In this document: one piece after another, positions 50,291 through 62,099 of the stretch
Layout: the number at the start of each line of letters is the position of its first letter
How positions within the stretch are numbered: the stretch's first letter is position 1
Assembly: GCF_020379485.1 (NCBI RefSeq)
Contig: NW_026015668.1
Span: 248,001-312,000, forward strand
Source of the DNA: Brassica napus
Lineage: Eukaryota; Streptophyta; Magnoliopsida; Brassicales; Brassicaceae
Direction of reading: 5' to 3'
Length of the DNA stretch: 64,000 bases
The notes under the pieces: model-generated
Database searches by the model: none
Seen by the model: only the letters and a program-made list of their open reading frames with translations
What the model was told of the DNA's origin: nothing
Position numbers and translations under genes: made by a program

Positions 50291-50905
50291 CCTAAAGGAG
50301 GCAAAGTCAAGCTAGAGACTTAAAACAAGCTCACTTGGGAGGAAATCCCAAGAGTATCCTTTGTATATATGTGTGAATGTTTTTAATAAATTGTGTGAAC
50401 TATCCTTGTTTGTGTGTTTGTTTGTGTGAATTGTGTGTGATTTCAGTTTGGAAGGTGCTCAGGAAAAGGAAAGGTTTCAAAAGAGGCTAGGAAAGAAACA
50501 CAAGTGCTGTGGAGACATGCTCATAGCGACCCACACATGTCGCTATAACCCTTTACGGACAACCTTAGCGACGTGCATAGCGACATACTCATGTTGCTAC
50601 GACCAAACGAGGAGAATGCAATATTTGGCTAAGGACCGTAGCGACATATCCATAGTGACATGCTCATCACAAGGTAACTACTCTAATCCGGTTTAAAATC
50701 TCTCCACATCTCTAGTAATTTTTATTTTACCTATCATGTAAACCACTCCAAATTCAAAGTCACACAAGAGACTGTGTGATTCGGGTGTGGTGGAGGTACT
50801 ATAAAAACTGATCATTTTGCTTGTTTTTATTTGGATGATTTGCATTTGACATATCTAGCACTTTGCATTTTGGATTTTGTTGTGATTTTAATTTTGATTA
50901 AAAAA

Positions 50906-50943
<38 letters not shown>

Positions 50944-52206
50944 AAGTTGTGTGTTTTGAATTATGCATAGGGAGCCATGATTGAAATTGCCATGAAAAGA
51001 ACATATCTACAAGCATCTCTTGAGCCTTGAAAACTCTTTTTGAAACATGTGGCTCATATGATATTGACATTGTTCTTGAAACCAATTACAAACTGAACTT
51101 GGGCATAATGAATTTAATCTCTCTTGCATATGGGCACTTGCATACTTGATCATGGATTTCATACACATTTGGGTTATCTTATTCCATGTATTATCCTTTG
51201 ATTAACCCAAATGGCACTCCCCTACCCTTGAACCCTTGCCATTCTTTGAAACCAATATTGATTTGTTGAGTGAGGTCTCTTATTGATAGCTTGTCATGTG
51301 CAAAATCTTGAGAGTATTGGGAGCGACATATGTTTGTTCTCATCTATTGCTAGCATAAGATCCTCATTTGAACTAGCATCTAGGATGGTGAGTGAGTTTG
51401 TGTGTTTTTAAGTTGTTATATCTTGGGTTTGAGAAAAAAAAAAAAAAAAAGATCAAAGAGTGTCAATAAGAAAAGAAAACCAATAGGAACCAAGAAAATA
51501 AAAGAAGAAAAACTCTTAAGTGTGTCAATTAGAATTCCCCAAAGTAAAAAAAAAAATGAATGAAAGATCATAATGGGGAAAGAAAAAGAGTGTCAAGTTC
51601 TTAGTTGGTTGATCATGTAAATAAAAAAAAAAAAGAGAGTTCACTTGGTGAGAAATGTGAGTGAAGTGTATATACTTGGGTTTTGAAATATAAAAGATGG
51701 GTAGAATTTGTAATCACTTAGGAAGAAGAGTAGAATGATGAGAATGAGCTATGTATGCATGAATTGCTCCTAGTCTTAGATAAATTTTGCATAATGATCA
51801 TGCTCCTTGTTCTTGAGTGATTACCACCATTAAAAAGATTGTATTTGAACCTTTCTTTTCATTCATAAAAGACCATTAATCTACCAAGCCAAGTGATTGA
51901 GATCATGTGCCCATTTGTGAGAATCCACCTTGTGTGTGTGTGTGTGAATGAATGTGAGAATTGGTTGAAGTTACTTGTTGATTGATGAGCATTGCACTTT
52001 GTATAAAGAAATAAAAAGAGTTTAATAGGCATTGAGAAGCTAGACTGATAGAAAAATGACCAATGATTGTTTGCTATGATCATTTGGAATGTTGTAGAAG
52101 AGCTAGGATGTGTGTCTTTTGGCTATGAGCTCCCTTTTTCAAACTTCTTCCTTCTTAGGACTTGAAAGTTTACTTGAGGACAAGTAAAGGACTAGTGTGG
52201 GGGAGT
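50291..52206 (+). other. Non-coding tail and polypurine tract of the Athila-type element
   Basis: No env-like gene is visible. The segment has a cluster of TAGCGAC/GTCGCTA words (50524-50665), long poly-A tracts (50907-50940, 51434-51450), a short (TG)n run at 51932 and the polypurine tract AGTGTGGGGGAGT at 52194-52206, directly before the right LTR. Confidence 0.8.
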
Positions 52207-53582
52207 TGATATCTTGTGAATTTACATGTTTTTAACTTCTTATTCTTGCATGGTTTGGTCATTTAGAGCATCATTTAGGCACATTTAGGTTGCATATCAT
52301 TGCATTTGTACATATCAGGTGTTGGAGAGCACCATGGATGAGTTAGAGGACCATTGGAGGGATTTTGAGTCCAAAGAATGAAGATGAGTCGTCTAAGTAT
52401 CCTAGCGGCCAGGCGTAGCGGCTTCATGAGGTCGCTACGAGTTCAGGACTTCAAGCGCCTTCTACAGCGGCCAGGCGTAGCGGCTTCATGAGGTCGCTAC
52501 GAGTTCAGGACTTCAAGCGCCTTCTACAGCGGCCAGGCGTAGCGGCTTCATGAGGTCGCTACGAGTTCAAGAATGCGAAATAAAATCGTCTAAGTATCCT
52601 AGCGGCCACACGTAGCGGGCATGACAAGTCGCTACAGAGCGTAGTGACCTATGGTAGCGACCTTTTATGGTCACTACGGAGAAAAATATCTGTTTTTATG
52701 GGTCAACCCAGGCTTGTTGGGTTAACCCAGCTCGAGTTTTAGTCTTCTATAACTACTTTTCAGACAAAAATTGGGGATCTATCTTGTTTTTTGAAAAAGA
52801 ACACAAAAACTCTACCAAGAGAAAAGCTTGAATCTTTAGTATCTTTTCTTCTTATTTTCTTGTATTTGTTTGATTGATCACCAATCATGATTAACACCAA
52901 ATCATCTTTGATTCTTGGGTTTATCATGAAGAGTAGTGAGTAGTTTCCTTAAGAATTCATGGGTTAGGGAGATTAGAGTAACTTAGTGAAGATCTATGGT
53001 GTTATTGTATTAGATCCTTGTATGAACTTGCTTGTTGAGTATTTTTAATGCTTGTTTAGTCTTGATCACTCTAAACCTGATTTCTAAACACTTCTCATCA
53101 GACATGATTAGATGAAGTGTTTGAATCAACTCAACTAAGCTCTAGTGAGATTAGCCAAGGACACTTGATGTTAAAATTGCTAGATAGTTATTAAACTTGA
53201 ACTTAAAGATTGCTTGATTGAATTAAGCCAAAGACATTTGATGTTTAATGATTTCTAAGCAAATGGACATTTACCTAGACATAGGACTTGTCTAAAATTG
53301 TGTTTAGACTTAAGAGATTACTCTGATTGAAAGCTTGTCACCTAGATTGGATCTTAGTTACTTGAAGTCAATTCCCAATACCCATGGATTCACTTGTCTA
53401 AATTGATTAAAACCTTGTTGTATTGATCTGTTTGCTATTGCTACTTGTCACACACTCACCACTATTGAATCTGCTTAGCTTAAGAAATGACTTGTATTCT
53501 CACTGATTCACATCACTAGGACTGGTTCGACATTCACCCCACTATACTACAACATTTGCAATAGGCAAAAACCCTATTACCA
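52207..53582 (+). repeat. Right LTR of the young Athila-type element
   Basis: It is nearly identical to the left LTR, including the 62-bp repeat array. It ends CCA followed by the CCTTT target duplication. Confidence 0.95.
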
Positions 53583-54381
53583 CCTTTGAACAAAACAAAC
53601 ATGGAAGCATACATAATCTTGGGCACACTACTCCCTGCAACAGAACCACTCAAACCGAATGGAACATATGGGAGGCAATCATACTTCACAAAGGATAAAC
53701 AATCCAGAAACACTGAAAAGATAGAAACAACAAGTGTTTCCTTACGAATCTGCCACAAGCGATGAGGAAGCAACTTCAAACTATCATTTAGTGGAGTGAA
53801 ACCAGAAACTAGACTGCATACTGCAGAGAATCGCACAGAGGCGAGCGCGCCGTAACAAGGCACGAGAGAACACTCAAAGGACATCATCGAAGCAAGCAAG
53901 ATAGAGATAGAAAGTTTCAAATCTATAACCTGCAGGGATGTATCCAGTAGAAGGATTAATGGTTCCAGTTATGGCGGTGAATGAGATCCGGTGGTGGGAG
54001 ACATGGTGAAAATGAGAGAAGGGTGAGCTTCAGGATAAGAGGTGATGGAGACAGATCTGCCTACTGCAGTAAGGGGTCGTATGAACACGACAATAAGATT
54101 CACCAGACCAAAATCTTTTAGAAGAAAAGTCTTTTTGAAGATCTGGCTGCTCAAATCTATCTCTCTAAAAGTTTGAATTTTTAGATCTAGATCTGAAATG
54201 GTGAGAGTAAGGACAGGGAAGCAAACAGAAGTGGAAGGGATTGTAAATGCTGAAGTTAGGTCTGGGTCTGGCGATTCCGGTGAGGAAATGCCAGTGACGG
54301 CTGCGGTCATCAAAGAACAACGAAGGTAAGCTGTTCTCTCTCTCTCTCGCACACTGTCTTTTTGAGCCTTTTTACACGAGC

Positions 54382-56483
54382 AAAGTATAGAGGTTTAAAG
54401 GGGACAAAAAAAGTCTATATTCATATCGTCTCAGCCGCTGATAAGGTATTTGGAATGTTTGCTAACTTTTGTGTTGGTGTTGATTCAATTTTTTTTTGTC
54501 TTAAGAAAGAGTAATTCTGATTTTGGCTTGAATATGTAGGAAAATATCAGGAATGTTATAATCAATCAAGCGGCACCTATTGTATGGGAGGATAAAATTG
54601 TCGACAAAAAGGTTAATGCTCTTCTTGAAGCCATACACAAAGAAGGAGGTCTAGGACTTGTGACTTGGGTGGATCATGGAACAAACATCATCCAAACTGC
54701 AAAGGACATAGAAAAAAATGATGGAGAAAAAGCTGAAGATGAAAATGAGAAAAGTGATGGTAAGGAGACATCGCTGAAACGCAAAACAGAAGTGATGATA
54801 GCTAGCACGAAGAAAATCAAAGCATTAGATTCAAGCGTTTCTGTTTCTTCTACTGAGCCCACTGAAGTAATATGCATGAAAATGGAACTTGAGCAACAAG
54901 CAAAAAAGGTAGAAACATTGGAGTGTAAATTAGAAGAGATGGGAAAACAACTTAAAAGCTATGAAACAATGAGAATAAGGATTGACCTTTTGGAGCAGGA
55001 GGTGATGCTACTGACAGAGAAGTCAAAGACTAATAAGGTATTTCCATATATTCTCTACAATCTACATCTATTACTTATGAGCTACGTATAATAGTTACCT
55101 TGTTTTTTTCTCAATATAGATGTTTAAGGTACCACATCTGAAATATGAAGACATATCTACTGATGAGTTGTTTGCTAACGTGAAAGCTGAAAGAGGCGAA
55201 ATGGCTGAATCTGATGATGAGAGCACAGTAGACGGAAGCTACCCAACGTTGAACATTCGAAGAATACAACCTCAAAAATCATCTGCTGTCAAGATAATTC
55301 AGTCCACTGTTTCTGTTGCAGAAAAATTTACTCAGAAAAAAATTGGCCAAACATTAAAGGTTATGGGAGTTGAGCAAACTAAAGTTGCAAGAGAGAAGAG
55401 CACAAGGTCAAAGAAACCAGGGCCGGCTCTGCAGACCCCGTTTCGGTGTATCCTACCGAATGTAGGTAACAAGAAACAAGATAACCTACACCAGTGGAAA
55501 CGCAAAAATTTAAAGTCTTGGATGATTGGTTGCAACTAGATGAGTAAGTTAATTTTTTCCTTACTTTTATTGTACTAGTGCAATAATTAGTTTATTGCTA
55601 ATCATATAGCACATTTTTTGTTTCATGCATGGATTATCCAAAACAATGGTGTAGAGTTCTTTAAAGTTCTTCGAACTCCTCAGGACTGGCTTAATCAAGA
55701 GGTTATTGTTGTATTTTTTAATAATTTATCTTCAAGTTCAACCAATATTTCAATTTCATATATAACTTAATCTTAATTGGCACATTTTTGTAACAGCATA
55801 TAAACAGCGCTCTGAACTTGTTGCGTTTGAGATTCATGAAGAATAAAAAAAAATTCAGAAGTGATAGAATCGCTTTTATAGATACTTTCACTACCGGGTG
55901 AACCATGAGTTATGACGAGTTTTTAAAGGCGCGAGACCTGCCTATTTTCCCTAATGGAGCACATGATTATTGTTCTGGTAAACTACCAGCATTTGCAGAG
56001 ACATGGAAAAAGTGGATGGTCGACGTTGATTATATATACAGTGTTCTCTTTGTCAATAACAACCATTGGGTAGCGCTGTTTATAACTATTCCCAACCGTT
56101 GTATTGAAGTCCTCGACTGTGGGCTTAAAGGTAGTTCAAACGAGCAGGTAGTCAAAGCTGTGAAACCAATCGTTCATATACTTCCACACTTGCTTCGAGC
56201 TTCAGCTCCACCATCAGAAAGGCCAAAGATGAGTGTTGAACAATATAAGGTTCGAAGACCAAGACAAGGGATTCTTCAAATGCTGAAAACAGGTGATTCT
56301 GGAATTTATGCAATAAATGCGCTAGGTGCTGAGTTTACCACGTCTTTATCTGATGAGAATATCAAGATGGTTAGAGAAAATCTTGCAGCAGAAATATTTG
56401 AGGAGATTGAACAACATGGTCGCATAGTTTCTAACCCGCTTCCGTTGCGAGCGAGTGATCGTGAGTTGCTATATCCCTACTGA
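54382..56483 (+). pseudogene. Ulp1-like (C48) protease part of the MULE-associated gene (3' segment)
   Basis: The host frame resumes at KYRG (54382) and ends at an intron donor (54447). Further exons cover about 54539-55037 (acidic/basic linker, then a coiled coil), 55120-55541 (ending DDWLQLDE after a frameshift near 55475), about 55640-55700 (VEFFKVLRTPQDWLNQE) and 55797-56483. The last is the C48 protease domain: His in NNNHWVALF, Asp in IEVLDCG, but Ser in GDSGIYAI (codon TCT, 56298-56300) where the family has catalytic Cys. A TGA also interrupts it at about 55900. The family cleaves SUMO or SUMO-like tags, but this copy cannot, by both the missing nucleophile and the lesions. Confidence 0.82.
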
Positions 56484-56862
56484 AGTTGCATTTTTATTAA
56501 TTTTATTTTATTGGTACGAGTTTAAGACTTTGCAATGTTTAAACAGTTTCATTTTATTGTTATGATTCATATGGTTATTACTTTACATCTTTCACATATA
56601 ATCAGTTTCTTTAATAATTTATTGTTCACGTGGTGCAACTTCTTCCAGTTCTGAAAAGCAAAAATGACTTCCCACGTAGAACACTAAAATCTGCACTCTC
56701 TCTTTGATTAATCAACACAAACAACCATAGTTCATTTAAACCCATATCAATATAAAGTTGGAATATCGAAAACCAAAATAGTGTGCCAAAATCAAATGTA
56801 ATCAAAATACTCAATTGTAAACTTTTAAAACTCAGAAACTAATATTGTTTTAGAAATGTTTC

Positions 56863-57570
56863 TCAACCACCTTTGCAAGTGGCACGGTTATGTCCTCCTT
56901 GCTTACAATTTGAGCATGTGTACAGCTTCCGCCACTTCTGTGGTTGTTGTTCAGTATCCACCTTCTCGGTTTTCATCTTTTTCATATGTGGTTGTTTTCC
57001 CATCGCTCTTTCGGGTGCAGAAAGATACCTCGAATCTTCCAAGAACAACCAGGAACAAAGCATTTGACCACCAACAAAGATTTTGTCGATTAATAAGTTG
57101 TATAATCAAAATTTTGAAAAATCATGATCATACGCAACTTATGTTGTAACTCCTTTCTTGGTGCTATATATTTGCCCCACAGTTATATGCTCTAAAATCT
57201 GGACAATATTTTGTGTACCTATGGAGTCACCAACCATTTTATCATCTTCAGTCTCTCCATCTAAAGACATCTTTGAATCAAATCCAGAACTGCCACTTGT
57301 AGAACCAAAACAATTTCCATCTTCACTAATTTCATCAAACATACCACTTTGGACCTCTTCTTCACCATATCTATCTGGTGCACCACTATGTGCCTCGTCT
57401 TCACCCTATCCATAAAATGCAACACTGTTCTGTTTATCTTCACTGCCTCCGTCAATAGTACCACTTTTTTTTGTATCCTCGGTACTTTCATTAAGAGCTC
57501 CACTTTTTGCTTCATCCTCACAACTTTTATATAGACTGCCACTCATTTCTTTAACTATGAGAATGCCTGC
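56863..57570 (-). pseudogene. MULE transposase (mudrA-type) remnant
   Basis: The minus strand encodes an acidic Ser/Gly/Glu-rich N-terminal piece (57570-57139: GEEEVQSGMFDEISEDGN, FDSKMSLDGETEDDKMV; one TAG inside). After a non-coding gap comes a C-terminal piece (57063-56863) ending with a CCHC zinc knuckle, CSNCKQGGHNRATC. Zinc knuckles of this form close many plant MULE transposases. The catalytic core is missing, so this is a deletion derivative. It is convergent with the Ulp1-like gene, as expected when both belong to one Kaonashi-type MULE. Confidence 0.6.
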
Positions 57571-58250
57571 AAAATCAATATACTATATAATTAGAAACAG
57601 AGTAATATAGAGAATGGTCGTCAACTAATGTTCAAAAATGAATATAATATGGAAAGCACAAAGGTTTCGATTATCAGCAAGTCTGCCAATTTAGACTTTA
57701 CAATAATCAGACAATCTACCCAGAAAAATAGATTTATGCGAGTCCACTATTATTACGGATTGAAGGTCTGCCAAAAAAAAGTCTGCCATTTTTCAGCAGA
57801 TAACAAACTAGTCTAGTAGATTAGATTTTCATGTCAGCAAAAAAATGTAGCCATCAGACGAGTCTACCAATTAGTCCACCAGTAAATATAAATCAGTCAT
57901 ATTGCTAGTTGAAGTCTACTAATATGTTGCAAACAAAATAAAAGTCTACCAAATTACAATTTGAAGTCTGTTGTCCTGTGTAGACATTACTCTAATCTGC
58001 CAATTATTATCATAAAATAAACCAATCTACCAATTTGAACTGTCATGTCTATGAAGATATGTAGAGATTTACGAAAGTCTACCGCATGTTCCTAAACAAA
58101 ATATAGAGCAGCCTCATCGCGGTCTCTTATGACCGGAATTTAGTGTTTTAAGCTTTAAAAAAAAAGAAAATTGCTTAATTAAACAAGAGACATATATTAA
58201 TTAGAGTGCACAAGAGACGGGTTTTTGGGACACGCGTCGTACATTCACCT
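57571..58250. other. Non-coding flank with GTCTACC-type words
   Basis: AT-rich DNA with many GTCTACCAA/GTCTGCCA words (57680-58085), probably subterminal sequence of the MULE. From about 58200 a pyrimidine-rich leader of the next gene begins. Confidence 0.45.
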
Positions 58251-58423
58251 TTCTCTTCTCTCTCTCGACGGATGCTCTTCTCTCCTTCTCTCTTGACTCC
58301 TCGACGAAACCGACTGTCTCTGGCCATCTCTCCTCGAATCTGATCTCTCGTTGACGGAATCTCTCGTCGACGGAATCAGCCGTCGTCTCTCTCGGTGGAA
58401 TCGTCGTCTCTATCGGTCTCCTC

Positions 58424-59574
58424 GACGAAGAAGATGCAGAGGAGAGGGATTACGAGAACTCCAAAGACGATGATGAGAATCACGGAGTTGAAAGATACGG
58501 ATCTTCTTCGGCTGTGTTCGATTTCTCTGCATCTCACTCCGGCTCTAAACACTCGGGCCTTCCTTCAGCTAACGACGTTTTCTCTCAGGTCATCATCATT
58601 CTCTTTTTGTAGATCGCGGTGAAGCTGAAATGATTTCTTATCATTGATTGGATAGAAAAGTTAATTTGATTTGTAGCTTTGTGTAATTGAGATTTAGGTT
58701 TTTTTTTATGTGATAAAGAAATCTTGTTGATGTTTCAAGTGTGTGAACTGGTTGTGTTACTAGAGAAAGCTTATAGTGTTGCTTCTATGTGTAGATATCA
58801 GGGCCACCTGAGTTTCTAAACAACCATATAGAAGCTGATGAAGAAGCTACAGCTAGAGATGCTGAGCACGCTAAGCGTCTTACCCGCAAAAAGAAGAAAG
58901 CTAAACCTAAAGGTACCCCACCAGTGCCATTCACATCCCCATGTTTAGTAGGTTCACTGGATCATAGAGGGATAACATGAAAATAGATGTGAAAGGTTGA
59001 TTTAGAAGCTTGTTTGGGTACACCTTAAAGCATACGTATTGTGAAATAGCAAACCAGGAACTGAGTTTGTTGTCTCTATCTAGTTTGGTTTTCTCGGTTA
59101 AGCACTGACTGTTTCAGCTGGTTTTATAGGTGTTGTCGTGGAAGCAAAACCTCAACTAGTAGGGATCCATGAGAGAGTAAGAAACGATATCGATGCACCA
59201 CCACCATCTTCAGAGAATGGTGAGAAGCGGATATCTACTGCAACCAATCCTAATGCAGAAGAAGCTGCAGATCTCTTAAGGTATAAATTAAGTCTCTTCA
59301 TCATATTCTTTCCTATTATCACATCCGAGCTTCATTAGTGTTTTCTTTTCATGACTTTAGGATGTGTCTGCAATGTGGAGTGCCGAAAACATATACAAGC
59401 GCGAGAGGGATGGTATGCTCGGTTTGTGGTGACCGGCCGTTACTGGACTCGGACGCCAAGAAGAGAGGCTCTGCGATCAAAGATAAAGAAAAGAGCAAAA
59501 GAATGAGAGGACAATCCTCTCACGCTTCTTGGAAAAGTGAAACCGAGATGCAACTAAGGCAACATTTCGATTAG
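58424..59574 (+). CDS. Zinc-ribbon (CxxC...CxxC) protein, four exons, start unclear
   Basis: Phase-consistent exons: up to 58588 (DEEDAEERDYENSKDDDE...ANDVFSQ), 58795-58912 (ISGPPEFL...RKKKKAKPK), 59130-59280 (VEAKPQLVGIHERVRNDI...EEAADLL) and 59361-59574 (MCLQCGVPKTY...MVCSVCGDRP...MQLRQHFD, stop). Introns are GT-AG. The product has an acidic N-terminus, a basic KKKKAKPK patch that could be nuclear, and a C-terminal zinc ribbon. I recognise no named family. No in-frame ATG precedes DEEDAEE before a stop at about 58349-58351. The only nearby ATGs (58273, 58434) are in other frames. The start may be non-AUG, lie in an unseen upstream exon, or have been lost. Coordinates begin at the first clearly conserved-looking codon. 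Confidence 0.7.
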
Positions 59575-59659
59575 TATGCTTCAGAACCTTCTTCTCCTTT
59601 TTTACTACATTGTTTCTCCATCCAAATCCAGTTTCTGTAACGCAAATTGTAACACAAAA
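59575..59659 (+). other. 3' untranslated region of the zinc-ribbon gene
   Basis: The first part of the 3' flank, T-rich as in plant 3' ends. Confidence 0.4.
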
Positions 59660-59863
59660 AGATCATCTACAAAGTTATTGATGTTAAGAGAAATACACAA
59701 TTTTTTTTTAAGAACTCTAAAATTAGAGACTTGCAATGGAGGATATAAAAGTAGAAATTTCTTAACAAAGTCTCTTAGCCTAATAAACTCCTTAAATACT
59801 AATAAAAAATAGTTAAGAAACCCTTAATGGGTATCATGGATAATGATGCTCTAAGTTCACAGG
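59660..59863. mobile_element. Possible MITE end
   Basis: The right end complement, GAGCATCATTATCCATGATA then CCATTAAGGGTTTCTTAAC, resembles ends of a common crucifer MITE type. The left counterpart near 59660 (GATCATCTACAAAGTTATTG) is only loosely complementary, and no duplication is found. Confidence 0.3.
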
Positions 59864-62099
59864 TTTGGGAGTTGTTGTCTACCATAATATGTCTGACACC
59901 CTACTCTCCCATAGCCTATATATATATGTCTTCCATGTTGTCATTTCAAGTCTACTACTATAAACATCTAGACTTTACAGCAACCTGTCAACTATCAGTG
60001 GACAAAATGTCTGTCTACCAACTCAAATTTTTACTCTCACCAATATTTGACAGAATTTATGTTTGTCTTCATCTACTACGTTTGTAAATTGGTTTCAGTT
60101 ACCTGGATTTTAAATATGCTGAATCGTGAAGTTCCTTTGGTAAAATTAAGTAAATAGTTCTACAAATCAAAAGTAACCAAAGAAAATATTAAGAACAGAA
60201 CATACATAACCTAGTTAGATATCGATTATATATAATTGTTATTTAAATAGAACGAAAAGACTATGACTTGCCAGTTTCACAATAATGATGCCAAAGTTGT
60301 CTGATCTTGAAAAGCTTGATGTTAAATTTTGAACTTCTCGTACATAGCTTGTGAAAAAGAAGATGGATGCGTCAACAATGGTGTTTTTTTCCATAAATTA
60401 ATATTTCCTTTTTTTAAATACCTGTTTTCCTTTTATTTAATTATTATTAATTTTGTTTTAAATTTACTGTATATTAATGATTTCTTTCCTTTTTAAAACG
60501 ATTTTTTAAAATCTTGATTCAATCATGTGATCAAAGGTAATATAGGAATGTATCTTTCAAAAATATTAACAAAGATTGTATAGGTTATTTTAGAAATTTT
60601 ATATATTTGTAAGGTTAAGGTGGCTAATGTCCCTTATATATTTTATATGGAAGATATTTGAAACTTGGTTTTGCTTCACAAATGTGTTTCAAACACAAAC
60701 GTCTTTCTTCTCTTTAAACCTTTGAAATGCTCCACGATCACACAAAAGTTTGACTTTTCAATGTTTTTTTCTTTTTACTAAATTAGTCATAATCAGTTCT
60801 AAGATTCTATTCAAAATTTTCAATGTGATATCTTCCAAGTTCTAACGTATCTCTAACATTTTCTGCTTTTATTTATTATTTCTATTTAATTCACGCACGT
60901 CTCAGACTCCACGTGATATGCACACTTCCCAAGCTGTACTTCATTTATATAATTAAGGAATTAATCATATAATACAAGTGGCATTAACGTTTACTAGGTA
61001 GATTTTTTCATTTATGTAGCTTAGAATAATGTGGATCGTTTATTATCGTCTTAGTCGTGAATGGTTTGATTATAGAGAAAAAGTACCAGAAGACATACTT
61101 TGAGATCATAAACTTCATCCATTATCTAAACTCGCCCTCTTCATCTCTTCTTATTCTTCAAATTCAGATTAGTTAATAATCTCAATTTTTTTTTTCTAGT
61201 TTGTTAAAGATTTTAGGATAATTTTTCATTTATGGGTTCTAATTTATGAATTTTGGCATTTCTGAATTTTGGAGTTTTTGTATTTAATAATGTTTGACAA
61301 TATACAGTGCATTTAGTAATATTTTACATTCCCCTTATTATTAAAAGAAACAAAAAAAAACATTAAAAGTGTATTATATTTACAAGTATGTCATTTTGAT
61401 GATGTGTTATCATGAAAGTTCTCCTTTCATTTATATTTATGCCCACTAATATCTAAAATAATTATTACTTTGCCATCAATATGTCTTTATACTTATAATA
61501 CTTCATATTGTTTTGTTATATTATAACTACCATAAAAGCAGCTAAGTTTGGATGCGAGTTGATACGAACCTGATAATGTAAGTTTCTATTCTAGCTTGGT
61601 ATTTAATATTTTCACATTAGAGACTTCTTACAGTTATATGAGCTCGGTTTTATATTTATATTAAATTCAAGCTGTTAAAAGAAATTCATTTTTATTTTAT
61701 AAGAAATATACATGCCCCCTAAAACAGATATTATGTAATTATATTATTAAAATATCAAATATTGAATCATGACAGACACACAAACATATAATATTATATG
61801 TATATAATACATACCCTTAGTCAAAAATATTTCTTATTATTGTTGTACGTCATCTATCATTCTTTGATGATTTAATCAAATTTGTTTGAGAGAATAAACG
61901 ATACAAAAAAAAAGGATCGAAACTTTGGTTTATGTTAACATTAAAATGGATCGAACTTTGTTAGTAGTTGGCATATCAATAAATATATAGCACAATGGGA
62001 AATAAGCACGTAAGCAATAAGGAAATTCTTACAGCTATACTGTTTATTAATGTTGCATCAAACTGTTTCAATTTTTTCTTACTTGTCTTTAAATAAACA
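59864..62099. other. AT-rich intergenic DNA
   Basis: No gene. A TATAGGTTATTTTAGAAAT word near 60577 echoes the ATAACCTA words at 41400-41480 on the opposite strand. A 36-bp segment at 61494-61529 recurs at 63507. Confidence 0.5.
61494..61529 (+). repeat. 36-bp direct repeat, first copy
   Basis: TATAATACTTCATATTGTTT and the following 16 bases are identical to 63507-63542. Confidence 0.85.

Larger units (their letters stand above)
43126..53582 (+). mobile_element. Athila-type LTR retrotransposon, young, 10.5 kb
   Basis: LTRs of 1379 bp (43126-44504) and 1376 bp (52207-53582) both start TGATATC and end CCA. A perfect 5-bp duplication CCTTT flanks the element (43121-43125, 53583-53587). By eye the LTRs differ by about four substitutions and two small indels (about 0.3 percent), implying insertion roughly 0.1 million years ago at 1.5e-8 substitutions per site per year. 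The order is primer site, gag, protease, reverse transcriptase, RNase H, integrase, a 1.9-kb non-coding tail and a polypurine tract. Gag-pol is split by three single-base-type frameshifts. An env-like third gene, known in many Athila elements, is absent. Confidence 0.95.
42758..54381 (-). mobile_element. Non-LTR retroposon inserted in the DUF1985/Ulp1 gene, split by an Athila-type element
   Basis: A poly-T run (42759-42770) gives the minus-strand tail, and the 12-bp duplication AAAGTATAGAGG bounds it. Without the LTR element (43126-53582 and one CCTTT copy) the retroposon is about 1.16 kb. Its minus-strand frames (54312-53969; 53920 to the break, resumed at 43120) encode a protein with a Pro/Asp-containing N-terminal region and a hydrophobic C-terminal tail CCLCVMFA...GLALLLLN (42796-43017). 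That tail is shared with the retroposon at 29648-30930, so the two are members of one family. Confidence 0.8.

Noticed and set aside
50433..50696. Frame of 87 residues as a candidate env-like gene of the Athila element
   Set aside because: It spans the non-coding TAGCGAC word cluster, lacks any membrane or signal segment and shows no family similarity.
58395..58622. Alternative exon-1 frame of the zinc-ribbon gene containing an ATG
   Set aside because: It is out of phase with exon 2 and begins with GTG; the acidic frame joins exons 2-4 in phase.
60540..60640. Right-hand partner of the ATAACCTA words at 41400-41480 as MULE terminal repeats
   Set aside because: The match is short and AT-rich, and a host-type gene lies between; not strong enough to call element borders.
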